From an uncultured Gammaproteobacteria bacterium (GTDB taxonomy: Bacteria > Pseudomonadota > Gammaproteobacteria > GCA-2729495): a DNA stretch of 39,604 nt. Below are positions 1-8,565 of the stretch, piece by piece. Position numbers and translations under genes: made by a program. Position 1 is the first letter of the stretch, and every line of letters starts with the position of its first letter. The stretch is taken from NCBI GenBank assembly GCA_947258805.1, contig CAMYJV010000008.1:1-39604 (forward strand), in the 5' to 3' direction. The notes beneath the pieces are model-generated. The model made no database searches, was not told where the DNA came from, and worked only from the letters and a program-made list of their open reading frames with translations.

Positions 1-167
1 AGTGCCATGAAAAAATGGGCATGAGCCTGAAGGGTGAAGGGGCCGACGCGATCGCAGCAAGGATCAAGGCGATTGACGGCGGTACCGGCGATCATGCGCC
101 GGAACTGAAAGGCGCCAGCGCTGCGGACATTGCCGAGGTAGCCCGGCTATTGAACGATAGGGGTTAG
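1..167 (+). CDS. C-terminal fragment of a small c-type cytochrome (partial)
   Basis: The open frame that begins at base 3 runs to a TAG at 165-167 and gives the last 54 residues of a protein cut by the window edge. It opens with Cys-His, which fits the end of a CxxCH haem-binding motif. The rest (a short Lys/Gly segment, an amphipathic helix, a LKG turn and a final helix with an ADIAEVARLL pattern) resembles the end of single-haem class I cytochromes, which carry electrons in the periplasm. The first half of the haem motif lies outside the window, and no Met is seen at the usual distance for a distal ligand; a His in a HAPELKG segment is present instead. The assignment rests on pattern memory only; it could be another small helical protein. 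Confidence 0.5.
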   Translation, partial: CHEKMGMSLKGEGADAIAARIKAIDGGTGDHAPELKGASAADIAEVARLLNDRG

Positions 168-303
168 GCTCTCACTGAACAAGCCGAAACCAGGGGTCGT
201 GCGGAGTTTCTGCACGGCCCTTGTTTTCTCCGGCGAATCGCTTTCGCGTATCCACTTGAGTTGCGGTATTTTTCCGTAGCAAAGCTTGCCGGAGTTCGAT
301 GCC

Positions 304-1428
304 ATGTCCGATTTCTCCCGATCCCGCCGTAACGCACTGACCGGTGCCGTATCCCTGGCAGCTGCCAGCACCGCTCTCGGAGGTGAACACATGAACGCAG
401 CTTCGATCGAGCCATTTCAGGGTTATGAAGTGGGCACGCAGCAAGGGCTCGCCTCCCTCCGTCGGGTGACGCGCCAGGTGTCGGCAGTTCCGGCGGGCGA
501 GGTGCTGGTGCGCGTTCGCGCGGCCGCGTTGAACCACCGCGATCTCAGCATCATGAAAGGCCAGTACGGGGCGAGAAAGCCTGACACCCGGGTGCCGGGC
601 GGCGACGGTGCGGGTGAGGTGCTGGTGGTCGGTCCGGGCGTGACCGGTGTCGCGGTGGGTGACCGGGTGACCGCGCCGCATTTCGTGCAGTGGCTCGACG
701 GTGAGTACGACCCGAGCATCTTCACCGCCGATCTCGGCAGTTCCCGGGACGGTTGGCTCAGTGAATACATCGTGTTGCCGGCCGCAGCACTGGTGAGCTT
801 ACCTGGGAACATGAGTTTCGAAGATGCTGCGGCCCTGGGTGCGGCCGGCATCACGGCATGGACGGTGTTGGAGACGCTCGGTCAGATCAAACCCGGAGAT
901 ACGGCGCTGACCCTCGGCACCGGCGGCGTGTCGATACTCGCGCTGCAGATTGCGAGCATGGCCGGGGCCCGCGTCGCAATCACGTCGTCCAGTGACGACA
1001 AGCTCGCGGTGGCGCGGGAACTGGGTGCCGACATCACGGTGAATTACCGTAAGGACCCGGACTGGGCGGCTACCGTGCGCGCGGCCACGGGCGGGCGCGG
1101 TGTGGACATCGTCGTGGAAACGGTGGGCCTGGTGACGCTGGAACAGTCGCTGGCGACCTGTGCGCCAAACGCGCGGGTGGGCCTGCTGGGTGCGCTTGGC
1201 GGCAGGCCGGAAGACGGCGCACAGCTGGGCAACCTGATTCTCGGCAACGTGATCCTGAAAGGCATCACCTCCGGCAGCCGCCGGATGCTGGAAGACCTGC
1301 TCGTCGCTTTTGATACCAACGGCGTGCAGCCGAAGATCGACCGCGTATTCCCGTTTGCTGAAACGCCGGCGGCCTATGACTATCTCGCCAGCGCGAGCCA
1401 CATCGGCAAGGTGGTAATCGCCGGCTAG
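304..1428 (+). CDS. Medium-chain dehydrogenase (zinc-type alcohol dehydrogenase-like) with Tat-like leader
   Basis: This is an MDR-superfamily NAD(P)-dependent oxidoreductase of the quinone-reductase-like branch, expected to reduce or oxidise a small carbonyl or alcohol. Seen: the GroES-like N-terminal half with a NHRDL motif and a GGDGAGEV turn, the Rossmann dinucleotide motif GTGGVS, and a C-terminal KVVIAG strand. The Cys ligands of catalytic and structural zinc are not evident, as in this NHRDL subgroup. Two starts compete. ATG 304 has GGAG nine bases upstream and adds a leader with SRSRRNALTG followed by an Ala-rich hydrophobic stretch, like a twin-arginine signal. ATG 391 has a near-perfect GGAGGTG six bases upstream and gives 345 residues, the normal family length. 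A TTG at 286 is also in frame but less likely. The function is secure at family level; substrate and location are open. Confidence 0.85.
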   Translation: MSDFSRSRRNALTGAVSLAAASTALGGEHMNAASIEPFQGYEVGTQQGLASLRRVTRQVSAVPAGEVLVRVRAAALNHRDLSIMKGQYGARKPDTRVPGGDGAGEVLVVGPGVTGVAVGDRVTAPHFVQWLDGEYDPSIFTADLGSSRDGWLSEYIVLPAAALVSLPGNMSFEDAAALGAAGITAWTVLETLGQIKPGDTALTLGTGGVSILALQIASMAGARVAITSSSDDKLAVARELGADITVNYRKDPDWAATVRAATGGRGVDIVVETVGLVTLEQSLATCAPNARVGLLGALGGRPEDGAQLGNLILGNVILKGITSGSRRMLEDLLVAFDTNGVQPKIDRVFPFAETPAAYDYLASASHIGKVVIAG

Positions 1429-1432
1429 AGAA

Positions 1433-1479
1433 GAAAAGGGGTCAGCCCGAATTTTAGAAATTTGGCCTGACCCCTTTTC
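1433..1479. repeat. Palindromic element / likely bidirectional terminator
   Basis: A perfect 13-base inverted repeat (GAAAAGGGGTCAG at 1433-1445 and its complement at 1467-1479) surrounds a core that is itself nearly palindromic (CCGAATTT...AAATTTGG). It lies between two convergent gene ends and could terminate transcription on both strands; each arm has an A- or T-rich end. The GGGGTCAG-type arms look like a dispersed palindromic repeat rather than a unique terminator, but no second copy occurs in this window. Confidence 0.7.
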
Positions 1480-1488
1480 TCACCTTTC

Positions 1489-1935
1489 TCAGGGGCTGAG
1501 GGGCACGGCGCCGATTGCGTTCAGGCGGCCCGGCGGCATGATCACCGTGGTGTCGAAGTCGAAGCAGTGTTTGCCCGCCGGGTGCTGCCAGAACTCGATA
1601 GTGGTCGTTGCCTCGGTTGGTCGGTTGAATTCCGCGCACAGGCTGAACCGCTTATCCCCGCCCGTGTACTCGTAGGCCTGGCCGCTGTCGGGATCAACGG
1701 GCAGTTTGTTCAGGCGCCGACCGTCGACGAGCTGCTGTAGCGTGGCGGGCAACTCGCCCTGCTCCTGCCAGTAGCGCTGCACGGCGTTCGCGACCTGGTT
1801 CAGGTCGCGGATACGGCGTTCGTCCAGGCGCAGCAGGCGCTGCTCGCCCGGGGACCCGCTGAGGTAGAGACCGGCCAGCCCGGCGATGATGACGACGACC
1901 GTGGCCGCGATCGCCACGAGTCGGTTCAGCGTCAT
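1489..1935 (-). CDS. Small membrane-anchored protein with pseudopilin-like soluble domain
   Basis: A 148-residue protein of unknown function. One hydrophobic N-terminal segment (about residues 5-28) is followed by a soluble domain with a helix carrying the pattern RDLNQVANAVQRYWQEQGELP, then a Pro/Asp/Gly loop and strands with two cysteines. That helix-then-LPVDP layout is typical of type II secretion pseudopilin-like domains, but the usual cleavage motif with Phe is not clear, so it may only share the fold. The start at 1935 is chosen because its ATG overlaps the TGA of the upstream gene (ATGA), implying translational coupling. A longer reading from 1971 would run into the neighbour and has no advantage. 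Confidence 0.65.
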   Translation of the reverse strand: MTLNRLVAIAATVVVIIAGLAGLYLSGSPGEQRLLRLDERRIRDLNQVANAVQRYWQEQGELPATLQQLVDGRRLNKLPVDPDSGQAYEYTGGDKRFSLCAEFNRPTEATTTIEFWQHPAGKHCFDFDTTVIMPPGRLNAIGAVPLSP

Positions 1936-2579
1936 TTGGCCAGCGCCTTGTCGTCGACGCGCATCGACCACAGGTAGTAGCCGAAGATACTGCCCGCAAT
2001 GGCACCCACTGTCAGGACCTTCAACACGAAGCGGACGGTGAGTTCACCGGACAACACGCTGTTCACCAGTGTGATCAGGTCACCGATGATGACGCATGCG
2101 GCCACGAACAGGGTCAGGTAGGTCAACCATTTGCGCACGGCGGACGTGCGTTGCGCCGGATCCCGGGCTGCGCGCCGGGCAATGCGGTTAGCGACGAACA
2201 GAAAGACCGGGAAGGCAACCAGCAGGGCGGAAGTCGCCCCCCGGATCTGGCGGCCAATGAACCCTTGCTGTCCGGACATCGGGTCCAGCGGGTCCGGAAA
2301 GCCCAGGTTGATAAACTGGAACAGCAGGTTACCGAACTGGAACGCGCTGACGTACAGCATGCCGAACATGACCAGGTACATGAACGCGTCGCGCGCAGAC
2401 AGTTGCGGCCGCGGGCGCGGCACCGGCACCGGGAAATCGATTTCGGCATAGGCTGCGAGCGCGTCGCGGATCTGCTCGTGACTCCAGCCGGCTGTCGCCA
2501 GCGCGCTTTCGGTATCCGCCCGCGAGGCGCCGGCACGCAAGGCGTCCTGAACGAAACGGCTCAGCTGCGTGTCGGCCAT
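1932..2579 (-). CDS. DUF5671-type membrane protein
   Basis: This 215-residue protein has an N-terminal helical region (about residues 1-50) with a UBA-like pattern (DALRAGASRADTESALATAGW), then a Pro-rich linker, then the conserved DUF5671-like stretch beginning ARDAFMYLVMFGMLYVSAF. Four to five hydrophobic segments follow. DUF5671 proteins are integral membrane proteins with no established function. The gene overlaps the next minus-strand gene by four bases, so the pair is almost certainly co-translated. It sits 13 bases downstream of the LLM oxidoreductase and is probably in the same transcript. Confidence 0.8.
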   Translation of the reverse strand: MADTQLSRFVQDALRAGASRADTESALATAGWSHEQIRDALAAYAEIDFPVPVPRPRPQLSARDAFMYLVMFGMLYVSAFQFGNLLFQFINLGFPDPLDPMSGQQGFIGRQIRGATSALLVAFPVFLFVANRIARRAARDPAQRTSAVRKWLTYLTLFVAACVIIGDLITLVNSVLSGELTVRFVLKVLTVGAIAGSIFGYYLWSMRVDDKALAK

Positions 2580-2592
2580 GGCAGTCCTCCAG

Positions 2593-3621
2593 TCAGACGC
2601 CCCGCAATTCGGGTATCACCCGTTCACCGATGATCTTTAACGCATCCATCGGACCAGCATGCAGGCGCAGCGCAATCTCAGTCAAACCGGCGCGGCCAAA
2701 CTTCTTGAAACGTTCAATCTCGCGATCCAGGTCTTCCAGGCCGCCGGTGGAGGTCAGGCCTGACGCGAGCTTGTTGGAGATTTCCTTCGGCACGCCTTTC
2801 ACGTCGTCGGAGTGCGTGAAGTAGGCGTCTACGTAGTTCTGGAAGTTGTCGGTAACGATTTTCACTTCGTCCTCATCGAGGTAGAGGCTCGTCAGCTCCG
2901 GATCCAGCTTGCGCGCCCGCCACGGCAGTTCACGCCGGGACTCGCGGAAGGCTGCTTCACGGTCCTCTTTTATATGCCAGCCCCAGAAAGTGTTCACCCG
3001 AAAGTCTTCAGGCGGCTCGTCGCGGCGTGCGATACCAGTGCGCACCTGCTCCATGGCCGGCTCGACAATTTCCGGCGGCGTGCAGCCGACGAAACAGCCG
3101 TCGGCAATCCGGCCCTCCATGCGCATCATCATCGCGCGGTAAGCGGTGCCATATATAAGAGGCGGCGGTGCTTGCAGCCAGTCGTAGGCACACGGCAGGT
3201 TCACGTTGTAGATCTCGCCGTCGTAACCAGTCTTCAGCCCGCCGCGCCCGGCCGCCTGCACGATCTCGATGGCCTCACGAATCGCCAGGACCACTTTCTT
3301 CGGCTTTTTCAGGTCCATCGCGTCGAGATTGCCCTCGCCGGCACCCACGGCCACCATCGCGCGGCCTTTGCTCATCTCATTCAGCGTCAGCAACGCGTTG
3401 GCGATTTTCAGCGGGTGCATCTCGAACGGGCTCACCGCCAGCCCGCCCATCAGCACCCGGTTCGTCGCTCGGGCCAGCGGCACCAGGCTCAGAAAGGGGT
3501 CCCAGTGAGCGAAGTAATTCGACGTCCAGATGCCGCGGATGCCGTAGCCCTCGGCAGCCTGACCGAGTTCCGTGATCTGGTCGGGGGTCAGGTCGGGTTC
3601 AAGAATCAGGTCGACTTCCAC
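2593..3621 (-). CDS. LLM-class flavin-dependent oxidoreductase (first copy)
   Basis: A member of the bacterial luciferase-like (LLM) family, F420- or FMN-dependent enzymes with a TIM-barrel fold. Seen: an N-terminal VDLILEPDLTPDQ strand-loop, the GIWTSNYFAHWDPF segment, a central MSKGRAMVAVGAGEGN stretch that matches the cofactor-binding core, and a C-terminal GLTEIALRLH strand near the end. The length of 342 residues is normal. The start is taken as GTG 3621, because a GAGGAG ribosome site lies about ten bases upstream and the protein then aligns with the paralogue at 31411-32427; an ATG at 3669 would add 16 residues with no family match. Likely co-transcribed with the two downstream small membrane genes. 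Substrate unknown. Confidence 0.9.
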   Translation of the reverse strand: MEVDLILEPDLTPDQITELGQAAEGYGIRGIWTSNYFAHWDPFLSLVPLARATNRVLMGGLAVSPFEMHPLKIANALLTLNEMSKGRAMVAVGAGEGNLDAMDLKKPKKVVLAIREAIEIVQAAGRGGLKTGYDGEIYNVNLPCAYDWLQAPPPLIYGTAYRAMMMRMEGRIADGCFVGCTPPEIVEPAMEQVRTGIARRDEPPEDFRVNTFWGWHIKEDREAAFRESRRELPWRARKLDPELTSLYLDEDEVKIVTDNFQNYVDAYFTHSDDVKGVPKEISNKLASGLTSTGGLEDLDREIERFKKFGRAGLTEIALRLHAGPMDALKIIGERVIPELRGV

Positions 3622-3745
3622 GCTGCTGTTCTCCTCGGCGGGTATAGACAGGACGGCTGGCGGCACCATTTTGCCGGAGATAGGCGCCCGGTGTCTTGAG
3701 CTCTAGAATAGCCAGCCCGCCAAAGCGCGCCGTTGATAAATCGCA

Positions 3746-5290
3746 TTGACCTCCAGCGATTCTCCCGACCCCGTCGCTCAGCCGCTGCTCGATGCGGCCA
3801 TGGCACTTCACCGGCAGGGTGACGGTGCCGACGCGCAAGCCTTGTACACGCAGTTCCTCGAGCAGGTGCCCGGGCACGCACAGGCCTTGCGGCTGGCCGG
3901 TGCGCTGGCGCGGGAGCAGGGGGAATTGCCGCGGTCCCGGGAGTTGCTGCACCGTGCATGTGCAGCGGCGCCGGACGATGCAGCGCCTTTCAACGAACTG
4001 GCCCTGACCTGTCTGGCTGCCGGCGATTTGACTGCAGCTGAAACGGCCCTGCGCGATGCGCTCGCCCGCGACGCGGAGTCGGTGCGGGCCTGGGCCAATC
4101 TCGGGGCGTTGCTGCAGTATCGTGGTCGACTGCATGCTGCGGCGGACTGTCACCGGAAAGTTCTGGCCCTGCACCCGGAAGACCTCGAGGTCCGTTGCAA
4201 CCTGGCCAACACGCTGCTCGACGCGGGCCGCAGCGACGAGGCGCTGGCCGAGTGCAATGAGGCGTTGGCGCGGGCGCCCGGCCACCCGTTGTTGCTCGCT
4301 GCCAAAGGCGCGGTGCTGGTGACTTTGGAACGCGCGCCGGAAGCGCTGGAATGTCTGCGCCTGGCAACCGGCAGGCATCCGGAAGACGACATGGCCTGGA
4401 CCAACCTCGGCCAGGCGTGGCGCCTGCAGGGTGACACTCCGGCCGCGATTCGGGCCCTGGAGCAGGCCCGCGAACGCAATCCGGACAATGCGCGGGCGGT
4501 GGCGGATGTCGTCAATCTGTATTCGGCGGCCGGTGATGGCGAACGCGCGTTGAGCCTCGCGGATGAGTTTTTGCAGCGCCACCCCGGCGAGCGCCTGGTG
4601 CTCGCGTCGCAGGCCATCGCGTTGCGGGATGCCGGCCAGGCAAAGGCTGCAGAGGCCCTGGTAGATCTGCAACACATGATCCAGGTGAGCGACGAAGATC
4701 TGCCGGCGGGGTTCCCGGATCAGCCCACGTTTCTTGCCGCTCTTGCAGACGCGATAAATAATGATGAATCCCTGCTGAGCGAGCCGGCGAGCAAGGCGAC
4801 GCGGGGTGGCCGGCAGACCGGCGAACTGGACCTCGGTGCTGACCCGGCATTGCGGGCGCTGGGCCAGATCTTCGACCGGGCTGTGGGCGATGCCACTGCG
4901 GCGTTACATGAGACCTGCGGCGCCGACCATCCCGCGCTGGCCTACGAAAGCGGCCGCTGGTTGCTGCGCACGTGGGGGACGGTGCTGGACGCGGGCGGCT
5001 GCCAGGCTCCGCACCAGCACCCGCTGGGCTTCCTGAGTGGTGTGTTCTACGTGCAGTTACCTGCTGACATGACCGCGCAGGAGCCGCGGGCCGGGTGGCT
5101 GGAATTTGGTCAGCCGCCGGCGCGGCTGACTTGCCGCAACGCGGTGCCGACCCGCTCCATTGAGCCGCGACCGGCCCGGCTCGTGGTGTTTCCGTCCTAC
5201 TTCTGGCATCGGACGCTGCCATTCCAATCGGCTGAAACCCGCACCAGCATTGCATTTGACGTGGTACCGGTGGCGCCGGACATTGCCTGA
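3746..5290 (+). CDS. TPR protein with C-terminal 2OG-Fe(II) oxygenase-like domain
   Basis: The protein has up to 514 residues. Residues about 15-300 are tandem tetratricopeptide repeats (recurrent patterns such as AWANLGALLQYRGRL and AWTNLGQAWRLQGD). The last 170 residues resemble the putative 2OG-Fe(II) oxygenase family seen after TPRs: a HQHPLGFLSGVFYV segment with candidate iron His residues, and a final FWHRTLPF...RTSIAFDV segment with the distal His and the Arg that would bind 2-oxoglutarate. Such proteins are presumed hydroxylases acting on peptides or small molecules; no activity can be inferred here. The start is uncertain: TTG 3746 is the far upstream choice and ATG 3800 the first in-frame ATG; neither has a clear ribosome site. 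Divergently oriented from the LLM gene. Confidence 0.8.
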   Translation: MTSSDSPDPVAQPLLDAAMALHRQGDGADAQALYTQFLEQVPGHAQALRLAGALAREQGELPRSRELLHRACAAAPDDAAPFNELALTCLAAGDLTAAETALRDALARDAESVRAWANLGALLQYRGRLHAAADCHRKVLALHPEDLEVRCNLANTLLDAGRSDEALAECNEALARAPGHPLLLAAKGAVLVTLERAPEALECLRLATGRHPEDDMAWTNLGQAWRLQGDTPAAIRALEQARERNPDNARAVADVVNLYSAAGDGERALSLADEFLQRHPGERLVLASQAIALRDAGQAKAAEALVDLQHMIQVSDEDLPAGFPDQPTFLAALADAINNDESLLSEPASKATRGGRQTGELDLGADPALRALGQIFDRAVGDATAALHETCGADHPALAYESGRWLLRTWGTVLDAGGCQAPHQHPLGFLSGVFYVQLPADMTAQEPRAGWLEFGQPPARLTCRNAVPTRSIEPRPARLVVFPSYFWHRTLPFQSAETRTSIAFDVVPVAPDIA

Positions 5291-5502
5291 AACCGTTCCG
5301 GATGATAAACTAACAAAGCTAAACACAATCCCTCGGCGGTAACTCGTGACCGCCCGCTGCATTGCAAAATAAAAAGGGGCCGGCGCCCTCAAAATACGCC
5401 AATCAGCTGACTTCAACGGCTTTCCGGCAACCGTAGGGATTCCGGTCCTGGCTCCGCGCCAGCACGCCGGTTATGCAAGCACCTCGCCTGAAGGAGAAGA
5501 GA

Positions 5503-5775
5503 ATGGCTCGCCGCCCCGCCAAGATTGTCGATGCACCGGAACTGACGGAGCCCTACGAATTGTTGTCCGTGGACAAGACCGACGCGCCCGCGGAAGGTGA
5601 TACCGGGGTGTGGTGCCGTTACCAGATCACCCAAGGCCACAACATTATTACCGGCTACAGGAAAGGCTCGCGTACCGCCGTGACCAAGGCTGCCAAGGTG
5701 ATCGTCGCGGACCTGAATGAACGTCGCACCGGCCGGCGCGGTCGTGTGCACCTGACCAGCAGCAAGTCCAACTGA
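5503..5775 (+). CDS. Small conserved basic protein
   Basis: This is a 90-residue protein of unknown function. The start at ATG 5503 is well supported by AAGGAGAAGAG immediately upstream. The sequence is basic at both ends (MARRPAK..., NERRTGRRGR) with a central GVWCRYQITQGHNIITGYRKGSRTAVTKAAK segment that looks folded. No signal peptide or membrane segment. It lies alone between a TPR-oxygenase gene and a convergent Rieske gene. Codon use and ribosome site suggest a real gene. A nucleic-acid-binding role would be a guess based only on charge. Confidence 0.65.
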   Translation: MARRPAKIVDAPELTEPYELLSVDKTDAPAEGDTGVWCRYQITQGHNIITGYRKGSRTAVTKAAKVIVADLNERRTGRRGRVHLTSSKSN

Positions 5776-5784
5776 AGCCCGTGG

Positions 5785-6948
5785 TCAGGCGGCGCCGCGA
5801 GTCGCCGGCTTTGCGGCCGCCGGATCGGCCGCAAACCTCGGCACCTCTTCGAACACCCAGCTTGCAGAGTTATCCCGGCGCCCCGGTGACGGGATGATGC
5901 GGTAGTCGCCGTCCTGTTCCAGGGCTTCGAGGCGCACACGGTCGATCTGCCAGCCCGTTCGCCGCATGTCGCGCATTGTTTGCCAGTAAGCCGCCATCAC
6001 ACGGTCTTCCCGGTCGGCGCGCACCACGGGCCAGTCTTCCACGTCCGGCGCCCGTCGCGGCAGGATGGACTCGCCGTTCGCCTTGTCCTGGAAAATATTG
6101 CGCAAATTGCGCTTCAGGTGTTCCTGGTCGTTCTCCGGCTCCAGCATGAAGCTGCGGAAGAAGAACCAGCGCATCATCGTGTTCTCTTCATCGATGGGTG
6201 TCGATATCTCGTAGAACACGTTCTTGAAGCCTGAACCCATGCCGCCGATGTCCACCTCGCCGCGCAGCGTGAAGCCGGGCACCATGAATGCGAGCCGCGA
6301 CACCACCTGCGTGCGCTCACTGCGCATTTCTTTCCACTTGCCCTTGGTGACGCTGGGCGTCGACACGATCTTGGTGCGAAAGCCGTATTCCGTAGTCTCG
6401 ACCTGGTGGTCGGGCGGGCGCACGGGATTCTCGCCGCCGAAGTTGATGCCGTGAACGATGGGCAGGTGTACGTGGTCCAGGTCGGTCATCTTCGACCAGT
6501 GCACGTTGCAGGCCCAGGTGTCGGCAAAGCGCACCTGCCGCCAGTCGGGGTTCTCGAATTCCGGCATCGGGTAAATAGGGGTCGCCGCCGCCGGATCGTC
6601 GCCCAGAAATACCCAGACCAGGCCGTATTTCTCCTGCACCGGGTAGCTGTCGACCTGTGCAGCGGCAGGAATATCACCGCTGGGGTCGGCCTGCGAAGGG
6701 ATCTGCACGCAGCGCCCGTCGCCGCCAAAGCGCCAGCCGTGAAACGGGCAGGCCACGGTGCCGTCATCATGACAGCGGCCCCGGGCCAGGCGCGCACCGC
6801 GGTGCGGGCACACCCCGCTCAGGCAGTGGGCCTGGCCGGCCGGGTCTCGAAACAGTACGAAATCGCGGCCCAGCATGCGCGCTGCCACCGGCTTCTCAGC
6901 CACGTTGTCACTGAATTCCGCCACATACCAGACGTTTGTGAAAAGCAT
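5785..6948 (-). CDS. Rieske non-haem iron oxygenase, alpha-subunit type (first copy)
   Basis: A 387-residue ring-hydroxylating-type oxygenase: it uses electrons from a partner reductase to hydroxylate, demethylate or desaturate an organic substrate. Residues 47-49 (Cys-Pro-His) and 67-70 (Cys-Pro-Phe-His) form the Rieske [2Fe-2S] site. The mononuclear iron motif Asp158-x2-His161-x4-His166 is seen within a DLDHVHLPIVH segment. The start at ATG 6948 has AAGGTG eight bases upstream; the reading frame continues further but only antisense to the next gene. Overall layout fits one-component-alpha types such as O-demethylases. No reductase or ferredoxin gene adjoins it, so electron supply must come from elsewhere. 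Substrate unknown. Confidence 0.9.
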   Translation of the reverse strand: MLFTNVWYVAEFSDNVAEKPVAARMLGRDFVLFRDPAGQAHCLSGVCPHRGARLARGRCHDDGTVACPFHGWRFGGDGRCVQIPSQADPSGDIPAAAQVDSYPVQEKYGLVWVFLGDDPAAATPIYPMPEFENPDWRQVRFADTWACNVHWSKMTDLDHVHLPIVHGINFGGENPVRPPDHQVETTEYGFRTKIVSTPSVTKGKWKEMRSERTQVVSRLAFMVPGFTLRGEVDIGGMGSGFKNVFYEISTPIDEENTMMRWFFFRSFMLEPENDQEHLKRNLRNIFQDKANGESILPRRAPDVEDWPVVRADREDRVMAAYWQTMRDMRRTGWQIDRVRLEALEQDGDYRIIPSPGRRDNSASWVFEEVPRFAADPAAAKPATRGAA

Positions 6949-7073
6949 CTGCCGGCACCTTCCAGGCTGGCCGTCGAGACTTCCAGAATATACACGAGCC
7001 CTGCCCACGCCGGCCGGCGCTGGGATCCGGCGTGTCACGATAAGTGCTCGGGCAATTATGTGGCATAGTGTGC

Positions 7074-7095
7074 GGCCCCGACGGCGGGGCCTTTT
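7074..7095 (+). terminator. Rho-independent terminator-like hairpin in the cyclophilin leader
   Basis: GGCCCC (7074-7079) and GGGGCC (7086-7091) form a GC stem with a six-base loop followed directly by TTTT. It reads as a terminator on the plus strand but lies only 18 bases before the cyclophilin start and no plus-strand gene ends nearby. It may be an attenuator, a leader structure, or the end of a short unseen transcript. Confidence 0.5.
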
Positions 7096-7113
7096 GCGTA
7101 TCAGGAGCAACGG

Positions 7114-7596
<483 letters not shown>

Positions 7597-7641
7597 TAAA
7601 CAGGCCGTTTCGGCCCGTAGACAACGAGGGAGAAGACAACT

Positions 7642-8493
7642 ATGCGCTCATTGATAATCGTGTTGCTGATGCTTGGCCTGGCCAGCACTGTCCAGGCGGC
7701 GCCGGATACACTGAAGCGAATCAAGGAAAGCGGCGAGATGCGCATCGGCTACAGGGAAGCCAGCGAGCCGTTTTCGTTCAAGGCGGACGACGGCCGCGCA
7801 GCCGGCTATTCCATCGACCTGTGCGGCCGCGTTGCGACCGCGGTCCAAACCAAGCTTGGCCTGAAGGAACTCAAGACCACCTATGTACCCGTGACGGTGA
7901 AAGATCGCTTTGACGCGGTGGCCTCGGGCAAGATCGATATCCTGTGCGCAGCCTCCACGATCACGCTCGGCCGCATGGAGAAGGTAGATTTCACGGTGAT
8001 GACATTCGTGACGGGTGGCGGCATCATGTCGCGCGCCAGTGCGCCAATTCAGATGTCGACTGAACTCACGGGAAAGAAAGTTGCCGTGGTGGCCGGTTCG
8101 ACGTCGGAAAAGGCTTTTGCCGACTTCCTGGAGGCAAATTTCATCGAGGCGACCATCGTCAAGGCGGACAGCATTGAGGCTGGCCAGCGCATGCTCGATG
8201 CCGGCAAGGTGGACGCGGTTGCCGGCGACCAGATCGGGCTGATCGGCCAGATCGTGGTCAGCGAGGACCCGCGGGCCTACAAGATTGCCGAAGACCTCTA
8301 TTCCTACGAACCCTACGGGCTGGCCGTTGCCCGGGGCGACACGGAGTTTCTGATGGTGGCCAACCGTGCCCTGGTCAGGACTTACCGGACGGGCCAGTTC
8401 AAGCCGATTTACGATCAGTGGCTCGGCCGCATTGGGCTGCGTCCCACCCCGGTTCTGCAGGCCATGTACGTGCTCTTCTCCTTCCCGGAGTAA
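7642..8493 (+). CDS. Periplasmic amino-acid-binding protein (family 3, GltI-like), orphan
   Basis: A 283-residue family 3 solute-binding protein of an amino-acid ABC importer. Residues 1-20 are a clear Sec signal peptide ending VQAA. After it come the typical IRIGYR-like strand, the GYSIDLCGRVA segment with Cys, and a second Cys in DILCAAS, a pair common in GltI-like glutamate/aspartate-binding proteins. Start ATG 7642 has GAGGGAG upstream. No permease or ATPase gene is adjacent, so it either serves a transporter encoded elsewhere or works as a sensor-type binding protein. Ligand is inferred only from subgroup resemblance. Confidence 0.88.
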   Translation: MRSLIIVLLMLGLASTVQAAPDTLKRIKESGEMRIGYREASEPFSFKADDGRAAGYSIDLCGRVATAVQTKLGLKELKTTYVPVTVKDRFDAVASGKIDILCAASTITLGRMEKVDFTVMTFVTGGGIMSRASAPIQMSTELTGKKVAVVAGSTSEKAFADFLEANFIEATIVKADSIEAGQRMLDAGKVDAVAGDQIGLIGQIVVSEDPRAYKIAEDLYSYEPYGLAVARGDTEFLMVANRALVRTYRTGQFKPIYDQWLGRIGLRPTPVLQAMYVLFSFPE

Positions 8494-8504
8494 CCCTGCT
8501 CGAT

Positions 8505-8532
8505 GCGCGGGCGGCTTAACTGCCGCCCGCGC
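8505..8532. terminator. Hairpin between convergent genes
   Basis: A perfect 11-base stem (GCGCGGGCGGC at 8505-8515, complement at 8522-8532) with loop TTAACT lies between the ends of the solute-binding-protein and HD-GYP genes. There is no U tract on either side, so intrinsic termination is plausible but not certain. Confidence 0.55.
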
Positions 8533-8565
8533 CCGACTACCAGGGAGCTTTCCAGCCCGACCGAG

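Noticed and set aside
3599..4675. Long minus-strand open frame opposite the TPR gene
   Set aside because: Shadow frame of GC-rich coding DNA; no motif or ribosome site.
5335..5354. GGCGGT/ACCGCC hairpin after the TPR-oxygenase gene as a terminator
   Set aside because: Six-base stem and no T run; could be chance in GC-rich DNA.
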